The notes below the pieces were generated by a model. The model saw only the letters and a program-made list of their open reading frames with translations, ran no database searches and had not been told where the DNA came from. DNA of 64,000 nt from positions 62,001-126,000 of the forward strand of contig JAFWGA010000013.1 in the NCBI GenBank assembly GCA_017515325.1, written 5' to 3'. Within the stretch, counting starts at the first letter, position 1. Each line of letters begins with the position of its first letter. The position numbers and the translations under genes are program-made. The DNA comes from Blautia sp. GTDB lineage: Bacteria; Bacillota; Clostridia; Lachnospirales; Lachnospiraceae. Below, piece by piece: positions 36,089 to 44,311 of the stretch.

Positions 36089-36805
36089 TTACGAATTGAG
36101 ATTTTTGACCTCAAATTTGTACCCGATTCCCCATACTGTAGCAAGAAGCCAACGGGGATTGTCTATATCATCCTTGATCTTTTCTCTCAGCCTTTTGATA
36201 TGGACATCTACGGTACGGGTATCGCCGGCATATTCATAACCCCAGATGTGATCCAGAAGCTGGTCTCTGGTAAAGACCTGATTGGGAGATGAGGCCAGAA
36301 AGTACAATAGCTCAAGTTCTTTAGGCGGCATCTCAATGACATTTCCCTGGTAGGTGACGGAATAATTGGTCAGGTTAATGGTAAGATCCGGATAGCTGAC
36401 CGATTTTTCTCCCGAGGGAGCGGCTGGAGTACGGACGGAAAAGCGCCTGAGAACGGCGCGTACTCTGGCAATCAGTTCCTTGGAATCAAAGGGCTTGATA
36501 ATATAATCATCTGCGCCCAGCTCCAGGCCAAGCACCTTGTCGAAGGTTTCTCCTTTGGCAGAGAGCATGATAATAGGGACGTCAGAGAAATGCCGTATCT
36601 CACGGCATACCTGGTAACCATCCATTCCCGGAAGCATGAGATCCAGAAGGATCAGGTTTGGATGAAAGACCGAAAACTCACGTAGAGCTTTTTCGCCGTC
36701 TGAGACGATTTTGGGTTCAAAACATTCCTTCGTCAGGTAAAGGGCTATCAGCTCCGCAATGTTGATATCGTCATCAACAATGAGGATCTTTTGCTTGGCT
36801 GTCAT
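36089..36805 (-). CDS. OmpR/PhoB-family response regulator without adjacent kinase
   Basis: A 238-residue regulator. Receiver: acidic triad DDD near residues 10-12, phospho-Asp in LILLDLMLPGMDG, Thr/Ser in MLSAKGE, Lys in DYIIKPF. C-terminal winged helix: VIEMPPKELELLYFLASSPN and GDTRTVDVHIKRLREKI. GGAGGAG precedes the ATG. Similar in layout to VicR/PhoB-type regulators, but no histidine kinase gene flanks it. Candidate minus-strand -10 TATAAT at 36856-36861 with a weak -35. Confidence 0.93.
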   Translation of the reverse strand: MTAKQKILIVDDDINIAELIALYLTKECFEPKIVSDGEKALREFSVFHPNLILLDLMLPGMDGYQVCREIRHFSDVPIIMLSAKGETFDKVLGLELGADDYIIKPFDSKELIARVRAVLRRFSVRTPAAPSGEKSVSYPDLTINLTNYSVTYQGNVIEMPPKELELLYFLASSPNQVFTRDQLLDHIWGYEYAGDTRTVDVHIKRLREKIKDDIDNPRWLLATVWGIGYKFEVKNLNS

Positions 36806-36855
36806 TCCATACTCCTCCTCCCATAAGCGAACTCTTTTTCTTTTTCTTTATATTC

Positions 36856-36884
36856 ATTATAACTCTGTTTTTTTAAAATGAAAA
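36856..36884 (-). promoter_or_regulatory. Candidate promoter of the response regulator
   Basis: On the minus strand TTTTCA-N17-TATAAT in an AT-rich stretch about 50 bp before the start codon. The -35 is poor. Confidence 0.5.
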
Positions 36885-36939
36885 TAGTTTTCTAATATTT
36901 TCTGATAAGGCTAACAATAGGTAATCTTATTCACAACCT

Positions 36940-36996
36940 AAAAAGGCCATGCAAGGCGCGCTGTTTTTGCGTGAATCGGCTTTGCATGGCTCTTTT
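36940..36996 (-). terminator. Intrinsic terminator of mutS2
   Basis: GCCATGCAA / TTGCATGGC stem flanking a ~30-nt loop, with TTTTT on the minus-strand exit side, ten bases after the mutS2 stop. Confidence 0.82.
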
Positions 36997-37005
36997 ATTA
37001 CCCTA

Positions 37006-39378
37006 TTATTTTTTCAGCTTGACAATGGTTACCCCCGCGTCACCCTCGCCAAACTCTCCCAGACGATAAGAGGCAACCCGCTTCTGACGCCTCAGATAAT
37101 CATGGATTCCCTGGCGAAGCGCTCCGGTTCCCTTGCCGTGGACAACACGGACCGTTTCGAGATGGGCCAGAGCGGCATCATCAAGATATTTATCGAGCTG
37201 AGATATGGCTTCGTCTACAGTCCGCCCCAGGAGATTGATTTCCTGAGAGACATTGGCGGATTTGGACATACGGATTTTTCCGGCACCCGTTTTGGAGGGA
37301 GCCTCTTTTTCTTCTTCGGCAGGCTCCAGATCAGAGATATGGATCTTTGAACGAATACTTCCCATCTGTATAAAAAGAAATCCCTTAGAGTCGGGACGGC
37401 TTGCGACGGTTCCCTTCAGATTCATACTCAGGACATGGACCGGATCACCGATGGACAGTTCATCGACAGTAAGCTTTTTGGCAGGCTTTTTGGGTTCGGT
37501 TCCCAGAGCACTGCTCTGGGTGGACTTGGAAAGCCTTTCCCTGAGAGCATTGCGTTCTCTTTCCATAGCCGCTGTATCGACGTGATCCTTCTGAAATTTA
37601 TGGAAAAGCTTCATGGTTTGATCGGCATAGTCTTTTGCTTCCCGTAAGATCCTGGCAGCTTCTTCATTTGCCTGACGGATAATCCTGTCCCTTCGCTTGT
37701 CCAGCTGTTCCTGCCCCTTCTGAAGACTGGCCGTGAGGGCGGCGGCCTCCTCCCGGGTGCGTTCCAGTTCAGCCCGTTCCTGCTCAATGCCGACCCGGCT
37801 GTTTTCCAGAGAGGATAGCAGATCCTCGAAGGACTCGTCCTGCTCGCTGATCTGTTCCCTGGCTTTCTCTATGATAAAGGATGGCAGACCAAGCTTGGAG
37901 GAAATGGCGAAAGCATTGCTTTTGCCCGGGACACCCACCAGGAGCCGGTAGGTAGGCCGCAGGGTGTCAACGTCAAATTCACAGCAGGCGTTTTCCACAC
38001 CTGGGGTCTGCAGGGCATAGAGCTTCAGTTCACTGTAGTGAGTTGTTGCCATGGTGCGGATCCTGCGTTCATGCAGATAGGAGAGAATGGCAATGGCCAG
38101 TGCGGCTCCTTCGGTAGGGTCGGTTCCGGCACCCAGCTCATCAAAAAGAACGAGGGAAGCGGAATCTGCTTTTTCAAGGAAGGAGACGACATTCTTCATG
38201 TGGGAGGAGAAGGTACTTAATGACTGCTCAATGCTCTGTTCGTCTCCGATATCGGCATATACCTCGGAGAAAACGGAAAGCTCGCTTCGATCCAGGGCAG
38301 GAATGTGAAGCCCGGCCTGCCCCATCAGGGTCAGCAGACCCATGGTTTTTAACGAGACGGTTTTTCCCCCTGTGTTTGGTCCGGTAACGATGAGAAGGTC
38401 AAAATCATCCCCCAGACGGATATCGATGGGAACCACCTTTTTTTTGTCGATCAGAGGATGACGGGCCTGCCTGAGACGGATCCGGAAATCCTCGTGGAAG
38501 ACAGGCCGTGAGGCGTTCATCTCCAGAGCCAGAGAAGCTCTGGCAAAGATGAAGTCAAGAGCGACAAGCACATCGTAGTCGACCCGGATTTCTTCCATAT
38601 GGGAAGCGGCGGTTTCACTGAGGGAGGCAAGAACCGCCTCGATCTCTTTCCTCTCCGTCAGCTCCAGCTCACGGATGTCATTGTTCAGGCGGACGATAGC
38701 CATCGGTTCAATAAAAAGAGTTGCCCCGGTGGAAGACTGGTCATGGATCATGCCGGGAACCTGGGATTTATATTCTGCTTTGATGGGAATACAGTACCTC
38801 CCGTTCCTCATGGTGATGACGGAATCCTGGAGATAGGTTCTGACACTTCCGTTCAGCATGGAGGTCAGCTGAGAATGAATCCTGTCATTTGTGGCACGGA
38901 TGTTGCGGCGCACCTGACGCAAGCCGGAACTGGCATCGTCGCTGATCTCATCCTCCGAGAGGATACAGCGGCGTATCTCGGCGGAGAGAGTGGTCAGCGC
39001 AGAAAGCTGGTTGAAAAGATGGGTAAGAGAATCCGTTTCCTCCAGGGCGCGTTCGAAGCGGGCATAGCTTTTCACTTTAGCTGCGGCTTCAAGCAGGGAG
39101 GAGATGGCCAGAAGCTCCGGAATATTCAGAGAGCTTCCAATCTCAAGTCTTTTTAAGGAAGCGCCAACCTCCTTGATTCCGGCAAAGGAAATGCTGCCTC
39201 TTTGGATCAGGCGCTTAAGAGCATCCTCCGTCTGTTCCTGCAGGATTTCGATCTGTGCTAAGTCCTGCAGGGGTTTCAGCTCACGGCACAGAGCCTTTCC
39301 GGCCTGGGAAGAAGCCTTCTGGGCAAGCCATTCCGTAATTTTGTGAAATTCCAGTGTGGATAAAGCTTTGTCATTCAT
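37006..39378 (-). CDS. mutS2: MutS2 ATPase/endonuclease
   Basis: A 790-residue MutS2, full family length. The N-terminal MutS core/clamp carries GRYCIPIKAEYKSQVPGMIH and DQSSTGATLFIEP; the ATPase has Walker A GPNTGGKT, Walker B LVLFDELGAGTDP and MATTHYSELK. A long coiled coil (EQERAELERTREEAAALTAS) leads to the KOW-like segment and the C-terminal Smr nuclease domain with INLLGRTVDEA and VHGKGTGALR. In Firmicutes it acts on recombination intermediates and collided ribosomes rather than mismatches. AAGGATT precedes the ATG. Confidence 0.96.
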   Translation of the reverse strand: MNDKALSTLEFHKITEWLAQKASSQAGKALCRELKPLQDLAQIEILQEQTEDALKRLIQRGSISFAGIKEVGASLKRLEIGSSLNIPELLAISSLLEAAAKVKSYARFERALEETDSLTHLFNQLSALTTLSAEIRRCILSEDEISDDASSGLRQVRRNIRATNDRIHSQLTSMLNGSVRTYLQDSVITMRNGRYCIPIKAEYKSQVPGMIHDQSSTGATLFIEPMAIVRLNNDIRELELTERKEIEAVLASLSETAASHMEEIRVDYDVLVALDFIFARASLALEMNASRPVFHEDFRIRLRQARHPLIDKKKVVPIDIRLGDDFDLLIVTGPNTGGKTVSLKTMGLLTLMGQAGLHIPALDRSELSVFSEVYADIGDEQSIEQSLSTFSSHMKNVVSFLEKADSASLVLFDELGAGTDPTEGAALAIAILSYLHERRIRTMATTHYSELKLYALQTPGVENACCEFDVDTLRPTYRLLVGVPGKSNAFAISSKLGLPSFIIEKAREQISEQDESFEDLLSSLENSRVGIEQERAELERTREEAAALTASLQKGQEQLDKRRDRIIRQANEEAARILREAKDYADQTMKLFHKFQKDHVDTAAMERERNALRERLSKSTQSSALGTEPKKPAKKLTVDELSIGDPVHVLSMNLKGTVASRPDSKGFLFIQMGSIRSKIHISDLEPAEEEKEAPSKTGAGKIRMSKSANVSQEINLLGRTVDEAISQLDKYLDDAALAHLETVRVVHGKGTGALRQGIHDYLRRQKRVASYRLGEFGEGDAGVTIVKLKK

Positions 39379-39410
39379 ATATATTGGAATCCTTATGTCA
39401 TGCTTTCAGT

Positions 39411-39459
39411 GCAAAAAGCCTGTTTCCACGGCAAGCTTGCTTGCCGGTGGGGGCGAGGT
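39411..39459 (-). terminator. Terminator of the carboxypeptidase gene (shared sequence)
   Basis: On the minus strand CCTCGCCCCCAC-CGGCAAGCAAGCTTGCC-GTGG... then GGCTTTTTG. About 32 bp match the 1125-1174 terminator, but the outer right arm has diverged so the stem is shorter. Confidence 0.7.
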
Positions 39460-39464
39460 TACAA

Positions 39465-41027
39465 TCATTTTTCTTTGGCCAGTTTTATCATACGGATGAA
39501 AAGAAGCAAGGAAAGGAGCAGCCCGATGCCGATAATGATATAGTAAGGAGCCATTTTTTTCCCTGCGGAATATTGCCTGGCCTCCTCAAGAAAGGCATTT
39601 CCTTCCCTGATGGCATCCTCATTGGTTTCCAGCAGCGGGTTTACGATGGCAGTACCTACGGCTTTGCCATTGAAAAGATAGGTCCTGAGAATACCGTTCG
39701 GGCTTTCCTGATCCTCATAGGTTAAGGATGTGCGGCGGGTACCGGCCGGCACAAGGATAATTCCGCCGGAGATGACGTCAAAATTATCCCTGCCCAAATC
39801 CTGCAGTTCAAAATTATCATAACCGTAGTCCAGCAGAGAAACCGCATCCGGTTCCGTCTGATTGGGGGTACCGAGCAAGGCTGAGCAGACCAGGGTTATT
39901 CCGCCCGATTTGGCGGCGCAGATCAGGGAGCTTCCGGATGTTGCTGTATATCCTTCCTTTCCGCCGATGCAGTCCTCGTAATAGTATGCCGAAGAGGGAT
40001 TGGTCAGGGCAAAGGAATTGGTGAGGGTTCTCGTACCGCCGGAAAGGTTGGTGGCCGGAATGGTATAGGTCTGGGCGGCAGCGATGGTGCAGAAAGAAGG
40101 ATTCTGGATCGCAGCCCGCATGATCAGCGCCATGTCGTAGGCGGTAGAATGCTGGGCGGGATCCTCCAGTCCGGTGGGGTTGGTAAAGAGAGAATTTTTA
40201 CAGCCGAGCTCCTGGGCACGCTGGTTCATCATCCGTACGAACTCTTCTACGCTGCCGCCGATATATTCAGCTACCTGCAAGGCGATGTCATTGGCGGAAT
40301 AGAGTACGATAGCGTACAGACACTGCTCCATGGTAAAGATTTCCCCCAGCTGAGTGGAGATATTGAGACCGCTGTCCGTTACCCCGCTTACGCCCGTTTG
40401 GGTCATTGTTACCTCATCGCTCAGATCGCAATGCTCAAGGGCCAGAAGGGTGGTAAGGACTTTGACCGTGCTGCCCGGATCCACGGTTTCGTCCATGTTG
40501 CGGGAATAAAGCAGTGTTCCGGTTTCGCATTCCAGGAGGACGGCGTCCCCTGCTGTGACTGTCGGGCCGGCAGGCCAGCCTTCGATCTGATCCGGCGCTG
40601 GTTCTGAACTGACAGTGTCCGAAGGAACACTGTAATCCACCTCAGTCTCGAGCCCGGTATCATCTGTGATAACAGGATCGGCAACGGCATCCATGTCGTT
40701 GATACTGTCGGCGTCGGCTTCGGTATTCGGATCGGACTCGATGCCCTGTGTTTCATATACCGGTTCTGTGTATGAATCGTCATAAGCTATGTCTGTGTTG
40801 TCAACATATTCTCCGGCAAGGACATCGTAAACCTCCTCGGATGTGTTGTCATAGAGCTCGGTATCCGGAAGAATTTCATATTCTTCCGCACAGACAGAAG
40901 AAACCAATACGAAGGTAAGGCTCAAGGCAGCAATTCTTTTGAGCCAAATCCTGGAAGTCGAAGGTTTTGTATCCGAAAACTGTTTACCCGAAGTCTTTTT
41001 ATCTGCACACACTTTTTCCCTCTTCAT
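39465..41027 (-). CDS. D-alanyl-D-alanine carboxypeptidase (peptidase S11) with acidic linker
   Basis: A 520-residue membrane-anchored penicillin-binding protein trimming peptidoglycan stem peptides. Order: basic N-terminus and hydrophobic segment (IAALSLTFVLVSSVCAEEYE), an acidic Asp/Glu/Thr-rich linker of about 100 residues, then the S11 domain with SxxK in DPGSTVKVLTTLL, SxN in LYSANDIALQ, and GGKEGYTATSG where KTG is usual. A C-terminal TM anchor (YYIIIGIGLLLSLLLFIRMI) follows. The Thr/Ser of KTG is replaced by Glu. ATG 41027 has GGGAG upstream; the frame to 41108 lacks a site. Confidence 0.88.
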   Translation of the reverse strand: MKREKVCADKKTSGKQFSDTKPSTSRIWLKRIAALSLTFVLVSSVCAEEYEILPDTELYDNTSEEVYDVLAGEYVDNTDIAYDDSYTEPVYETQGIESDPNTEADADSINDMDAVADPVITDDTGLETEVDYSVPSDTVSSEPAPDQIEGWPAGPTVTAGDAVLLECETGTLLYSRNMDETVDPGSTVKVLTTLLALEHCDLSDEVTMTQTGVSGVTDSGLNISTQLGEIFTMEQCLYAIVLYSANDIALQVAEYIGGSVEEFVRMMNQRAQELGCKNSLFTNPTGLEDPAQHSTAYDMALIMRAAIQNPSFCTIAAAQTYTIPATNLSGGTRTLTNSFALTNPSSAYYYEDCIGGKEGYTATSGSSLICAAKSGGITLVCSALLGTPNQTEPDAVSLLDYGYDNFELQDLGRDNFDVISGGIILVPAGTRRTSLTYEDQESPNGILRTYLFNGKAVGTAIVNPLLETNEDAIREGNAFLEEARQYSAGKKMAPYYIIIGIGLLLSLLLFIRMIKLAKEK

Positions 41028-41173
41028 CTCTTTCTGAATCTCCCTGTAAACAAGATGTAAACAACAAAGGCTAAAAAAAATCCGGCAAACGGCAGATAGC
41101 ATTTCCATATCATCTGTCGCTGACTAGAATGGTGAAGGAATATCTAACGGAATAGGTACTGCTATATACCAGG

Positions 41174-41190
41174 ATGTGATTATATCACAT
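41174..41190. promoter_or_regulatory. Perfect 17-bp palindrome over the carboxypeptidase -10 box
   Basis: ATGTGATTATATCACAT, arms ATGTGA / TCACAT. It contains the minus-strand -10 (TATAAT, 41179-41184; -35 TTTCTT at 41202-41207, N17, extended TGn). A dimeric repressor bound here would block that promoter. The arms resemble CRP/FNR-family half-sites but the spacer is 5 rather than 6. Confidence 0.6.
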
Positions 41191-41235
41191 TTTTCAGGAA
41201 TAAGAAACGGAGCAATTGCCGAATCCTTCCGTTTC

Positions 41236-41264
41236 TTGCAAAAGTGATAAGGGAATGATACAAT
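41236..41264 (+). promoter_or_regulatory. Promoter of the polysaccharide locus
   Basis: TTGCAA-N17-TACAAT, about 50 bp before the first glycosyltransferase start. Confidence 0.78.
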
Positions 41265-41321
41265 AATCGTTCAGATAACCTGTAACTGGCTTATGCAGGA
41301 AGGATAAGGACATACGACTCT

Positions 41322-43178
41322 ATGACAGGTAAGATTGATTGGAGACGGCAGATCAGTAAACTTTCCCCTTATACGATAAAGAAGGCTATTCTCTATCTGC
41401 GCCATTATGGATGGAAGGAGTTTTTCGTCCGTCTGGGTGAGAGGCTGGAGCCGGAGGAGGTGCCGTACGGTCCATGGTATGATGCCCATCGGGCAGATGA
41501 ACAGACGCTGAAGGCTCAGCGAAGAAGGCCTCCTGCTCCCGGGATAGTTTTTTCCGTCATCGTGCCTGTCTTTCATCCGGTTCCGGAATACCTTGAGCAG
41601 ATGGTCCGGTCTGTCCTCGATCAGACCTATCCGGCCTGGGAGCTGTGCCTGGCCAATGCAGATCCCGGGGATGAGAAAAGCCTGGACATCCTGAGAAGCT
41701 TTCGGGACCGGCCTGAGGCAAAAGGGAGAATCCGTCTGCTTGAGCTTTCGGGCAATGCCGGGATCTCAGAAAACACGAATGCTGCCCTCACGCTGGCTTC
41801 CGGCAGCTGGCTGTGTTTTTTGGATCACGATGACCTGCTTGCCAGCGATGCTCTTTATGAGGCCGCCTGGGCAATTCAAAAAGAGCCGGATGTAGAACTG
41901 GTCTATACGGATGAGGATAAGGTGACACAGAACGGGGCAGAGCATTTCCAGCCACACATGAAGCCGGATTTTAATCTGGATCTGCTTCGCTCGAATAATT
42001 ATATCTGCCATCTGCTGTTCGTCAGGGCTTCCCTGGCGGAGCGGGTGGGAGGGTTCCGGGCGGATTTTGACGGGGCGCAGGACTATGACTTTATCTTCCG
42101 ATGCAGCGAGCAGGCGCAGAGAATTCTTCATATCCCCCGTATTGCCTATCATTGGAGAACCCACCAGGCTTCCACGGCGGATAATCCGGCCAGCAAGATG
42201 TCGGCCTATCAGGCGGGACAAAAGGCCATCGAGGAGCACCTGAGAAGAAGCGGGCAGGAAGGAAAGGTGCTTCAGACAAAGGATTTTGGCTTTTACAGGG
42301 TAAAGTATCCGGTGAAGGGCGAGCCCCTGGTCTCCATCATCATTCCCAACAAGGATCAGGCAGAACTCCTGGCCAAATGTCTGGCGTCCCTTGCCATGAC
42401 CATTTCCTATCCGTCATATGAGATCCTGATCGTGGAAAACAACAGCGAAGAGGCTGAGATTTTTTCCTACTATGAGACATTGTCCGATTGTGCTCATATC
42501 AGGCTGATCCGATTTGACGGAGCGTTTAATTATGCAGCGATCAATAATTTCGCGGCACGGGAAGCAAAGGGGGACTATCTGCTCTTTCTGAATAATGATG
42601 TGACGGCTGTTTCTTCCGGCTGGCTGGAGGAAATGCTGGGTGTATGCCAGCGCAGGGAGGTAGGAGCCGTAGGGGTTAAGCTGCTGTATCCTGACGGGAC
42701 GATCCAGCATGCCGGTATAGTGGTCGGTATGGGAGGGATTGCCGGCAGCATGTTTGTCGGGATGGATGGAGCAAAGACCGGATATCTGCATAAGGCTTCC
42801 CTGCTGCAGGATATGAGTGCGGTAACTGCAGCCTGTATGATGGTGAAACGGTCGGCCTTTTTTGAGGTCGACGGTTTTACCGAGAAGCTGGCTGTGGCCT
42901 TTAATGATGTGGATTTGTGTCTGAAGCTCGGGGAAAGGGGCTATCTTGTGGTTTATGATCCTTTCGCTGTCCTTTATCATGCGGAGTCCAAAACACGGGG
43001 ACCGGAGGATACGCCCCAGAAGGTCAGGCGCTTCCAGGCGGAAATCGAGTATATGCGGACTCGCTGGGACCGTATCCTGAAAAAGGGGGATCCTTGTTAT
43101 AATCCCAATCTGTCATTGAAAAAGTGGAATTATTCCCTGCGGCCGGCGGAAGGAGGGGAAACGTCATGCCGAAGGTGA
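41322..43178 (+). CDS. Two-domain GT2 glycosyltransferase
   Basis: A 618-residue cytoplasmic enzyme with two GT-A domains. Domain 1 (about 75-300): FSVIVPVFHPVPEYLEQMVR and the metal site in LCFLDHDDLLA. Domain 2 (about 335-580): LVSIIIPNKDQAELLAKCLA and LLFLNNDVTAVS. The architecture is that of RgpF/WsaF-like enzymes building rhamnose- or galactose-containing cell-wall polysaccharides. AGGAAGGATAAGGA lies upstream of the ATG. The 3' end overlaps the next glycosyltransferase gene by 13 nt. Sugar specificity unknown. Confidence 0.88.
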   Translation: MTGKIDWRRQISKLSPYTIKKAILYLRHYGWKEFFVRLGERLEPEEVPYGPWYDAHRADEQTLKAQRRRPPAPGIVFSVIVPVFHPVPEYLEQMVRSVLDQTYPAWELCLANADPGDEKSLDILRSFRDRPEAKGRIRLLELSGNAGISENTNAALTLASGSWLCFLDHDDLLASDALYEAAWAIQKEPDVELVYTDEDKVTQNGAEHFQPHMKPDFNLDLLRSNNYICHLLFVRASLAERVGGFRADFDGAQDYDFIFRCSEQAQRILHIPRIAYHWRTHQASTADNPASKMSAYQAGQKAIEEHLRRSGQEGKVLQTKDFGFYRVKYPVKGEPLVSIIIPNKDQAELLAKCLASLAMTISYPSYEILIVENNSEEAEIFSYYETLSDCAHIRLIRFDGAFNYAAINNFAAREAKGDYLLFLNNDVTAVSSGWLEEMLGVCQRREVGAVGVKLLYPDGTIQHAGIVVGMGGIAGSMFVGMDGAKTGYLHKASLLQDMSAVTAACMMVKRSAFFEVDGFTEKLAVAFNDVDLCLKLGERGYLVVYDPFAVLYHAESKTRGPEDTPQKVRRFQAEIEYMRTRWDRILKKGDPCYNPNLSLKKWNYSLRPAEGGETSCRR

Positions 43179-44119
43179 CTGTGGTTATCCCGAATTTTAA
43201 CGGATGTTCTTACCTTCCCCGCCTGTACGAAAGCCTGGGAAGACAGACCTGCTCTGATTTCTGTATTATGCTGGTGGACAACGGCTCAAAAGACGAGAGT
43301 GTGGCATGGACCCGGGATCATTTTCCCCAGATTGAGGTGGCAGCCCTGCCTTGCAATACAGGCTTTGCCGCAGCCGTTAACGAGGGGATCAGACGAAGCC
43401 GTACCCCCTATGTTCTTTTGCTCAACAATGACACTGAGGTCGAGCAGCGCTTTGTGGAGAAACTTCTTGAGGCAATTGAAGCTCATCCCAGGGCTATTGC
43501 CGTACAGGCAAAGCTTCTCCGGTTTGATCAGCGAGACAGGATTGATGACGCAGGAGATTTCTACTGTGCTCTGGGTTGGGCTTACGCGAGAGGGAAAGGA
43601 AAGAATTTTCGGAAGTACAACAAAGAAGAGAGGATATTTGCCTGCTGTGCAGGCGCCGCCATTTACAGGAGACAGGAAACCCTGGCCCTGGGAGCCTTTG
43701 ACGAAGAATATTTTGCCTATCTGGAGGATATAGACCTGGGATACCGGGCCCGTATACAGGGCATGGAGAACTGGTACCAGCCGGATGCAATCGTGTATCA
43801 TGTGGGCTCCGGAACCAGTGGTTCCCGCTACAATGAGTTTAAAGTCCGCTATTCTTCCCGGAATAACGTTTATATGATCGGGAAGAATATGCCTTTGCCG
43901 CAGCTTCTTCTGAATCTTCCCTTCCTGGCGGCAGGCTTTATCGTGAAGCAGTGTTTTTTTCTGTATCGTGGTATGGGCAGGGAATATCTGGCGGGGATAT
44001 GGAACGGCTTACAGCTTTCCCGGAAGGGGAAAAAGGCAAAATTCGAAATTAAGAATTTAAAATATTATATTATGATACAATGGGAACTGTGGATGAATAC
44101 CATAAGACGATTCCTTTGA
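43166..44119 (+). CDS. GT2 glycosyltransferase, rhamnosyltransferase-like
   Basis: A 317-residue GT-A enzyme: VTVVIPNFNGCSYLPRLYES at the N-terminus, DNGSKDES, metal motif in LLLNNDTEVEQRFVEK, acceptor region FDEEYFAYLEDIDLGYRARI. The C-terminal ~40 residues are basic and hydrophobic, suggesting membrane association. GGAGGGG precedes ATG 43166 inside the upstream gene. Similar proteins act in surface polysaccharide and rhamnan chains; donor and acceptor remain open. Confidence 0.9.
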   Translation: MPKVTVVIPNFNGCSYLPRLYESLGRQTCSDFCIMLVDNGSKDESVAWTRDHFPQIEVAALPCNTGFAAAVNEGIRRSRTPYVLLLNNDTEVEQRFVEKLLEAIEAHPRAIAVQAKLLRFDQRDRIDDAGDFYCALGWAYARGKGKNFRKYNKEERIFACCAGAAIYRRQETLALGAFDEEYFAYLEDIDLGYRARIQGMENWYQPDAIVYHVGSGTSGSRYNEFKVRYSSRNNVYMIGKNMPLPQLLLNLPFLAAGFIVKQCFFLYRGMGREYLAGIWNGLQLSRKGKKAKFEIKNLKYYIMIQWELWMNTIRRFL

Positions 44120-44139
44120 TATCTTCTTCTTTTTTCTCC

Positions 44140-44168
44140 TTGCAAAATGAAGCACTTTCTATTATAGT
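44140..44168 (+). promoter_or_regulatory. Promoter before the sugar transferase gene
   Basis: TTGCAA-N17-TATAGT. Predicted transcript starts near 44175, so its leader is almost entirely the companion hairpin plus R1 element. Confidence 0.68.
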
Positions 44169-44255
44169 AAACGAACAAAACCTTTTCATTTTGCTCGTTT
44201 ACTGCGCCGATTTTACGCCGCGCAGCGGCAGAGTTCCGAAGGTAATTCGGGCGCA
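44169..44255 (+). repeat. R1 repeat copy 5 with companion hairpin
   Basis: Hairpin AAACGAACAAAA / TTTTGCTCGTTT (44169-44200), then GCGCCGATTTTAC, inner GCCGC-GCA-GCGGC, bulge AGAGTTCCGAAG and GTAATTCGGGCGC. It sits in the leader of the sugar transferase gene, 57 nt before its start; AAACGAACAAAA recurs just after it at about 44274. Confidence 0.78.
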
Positions 44256-44311
44256 TAGGTAGGAAACGAACAAAAATCAATACCGTGGAAGATATTGGAG
44301 GAAATCTTTCA

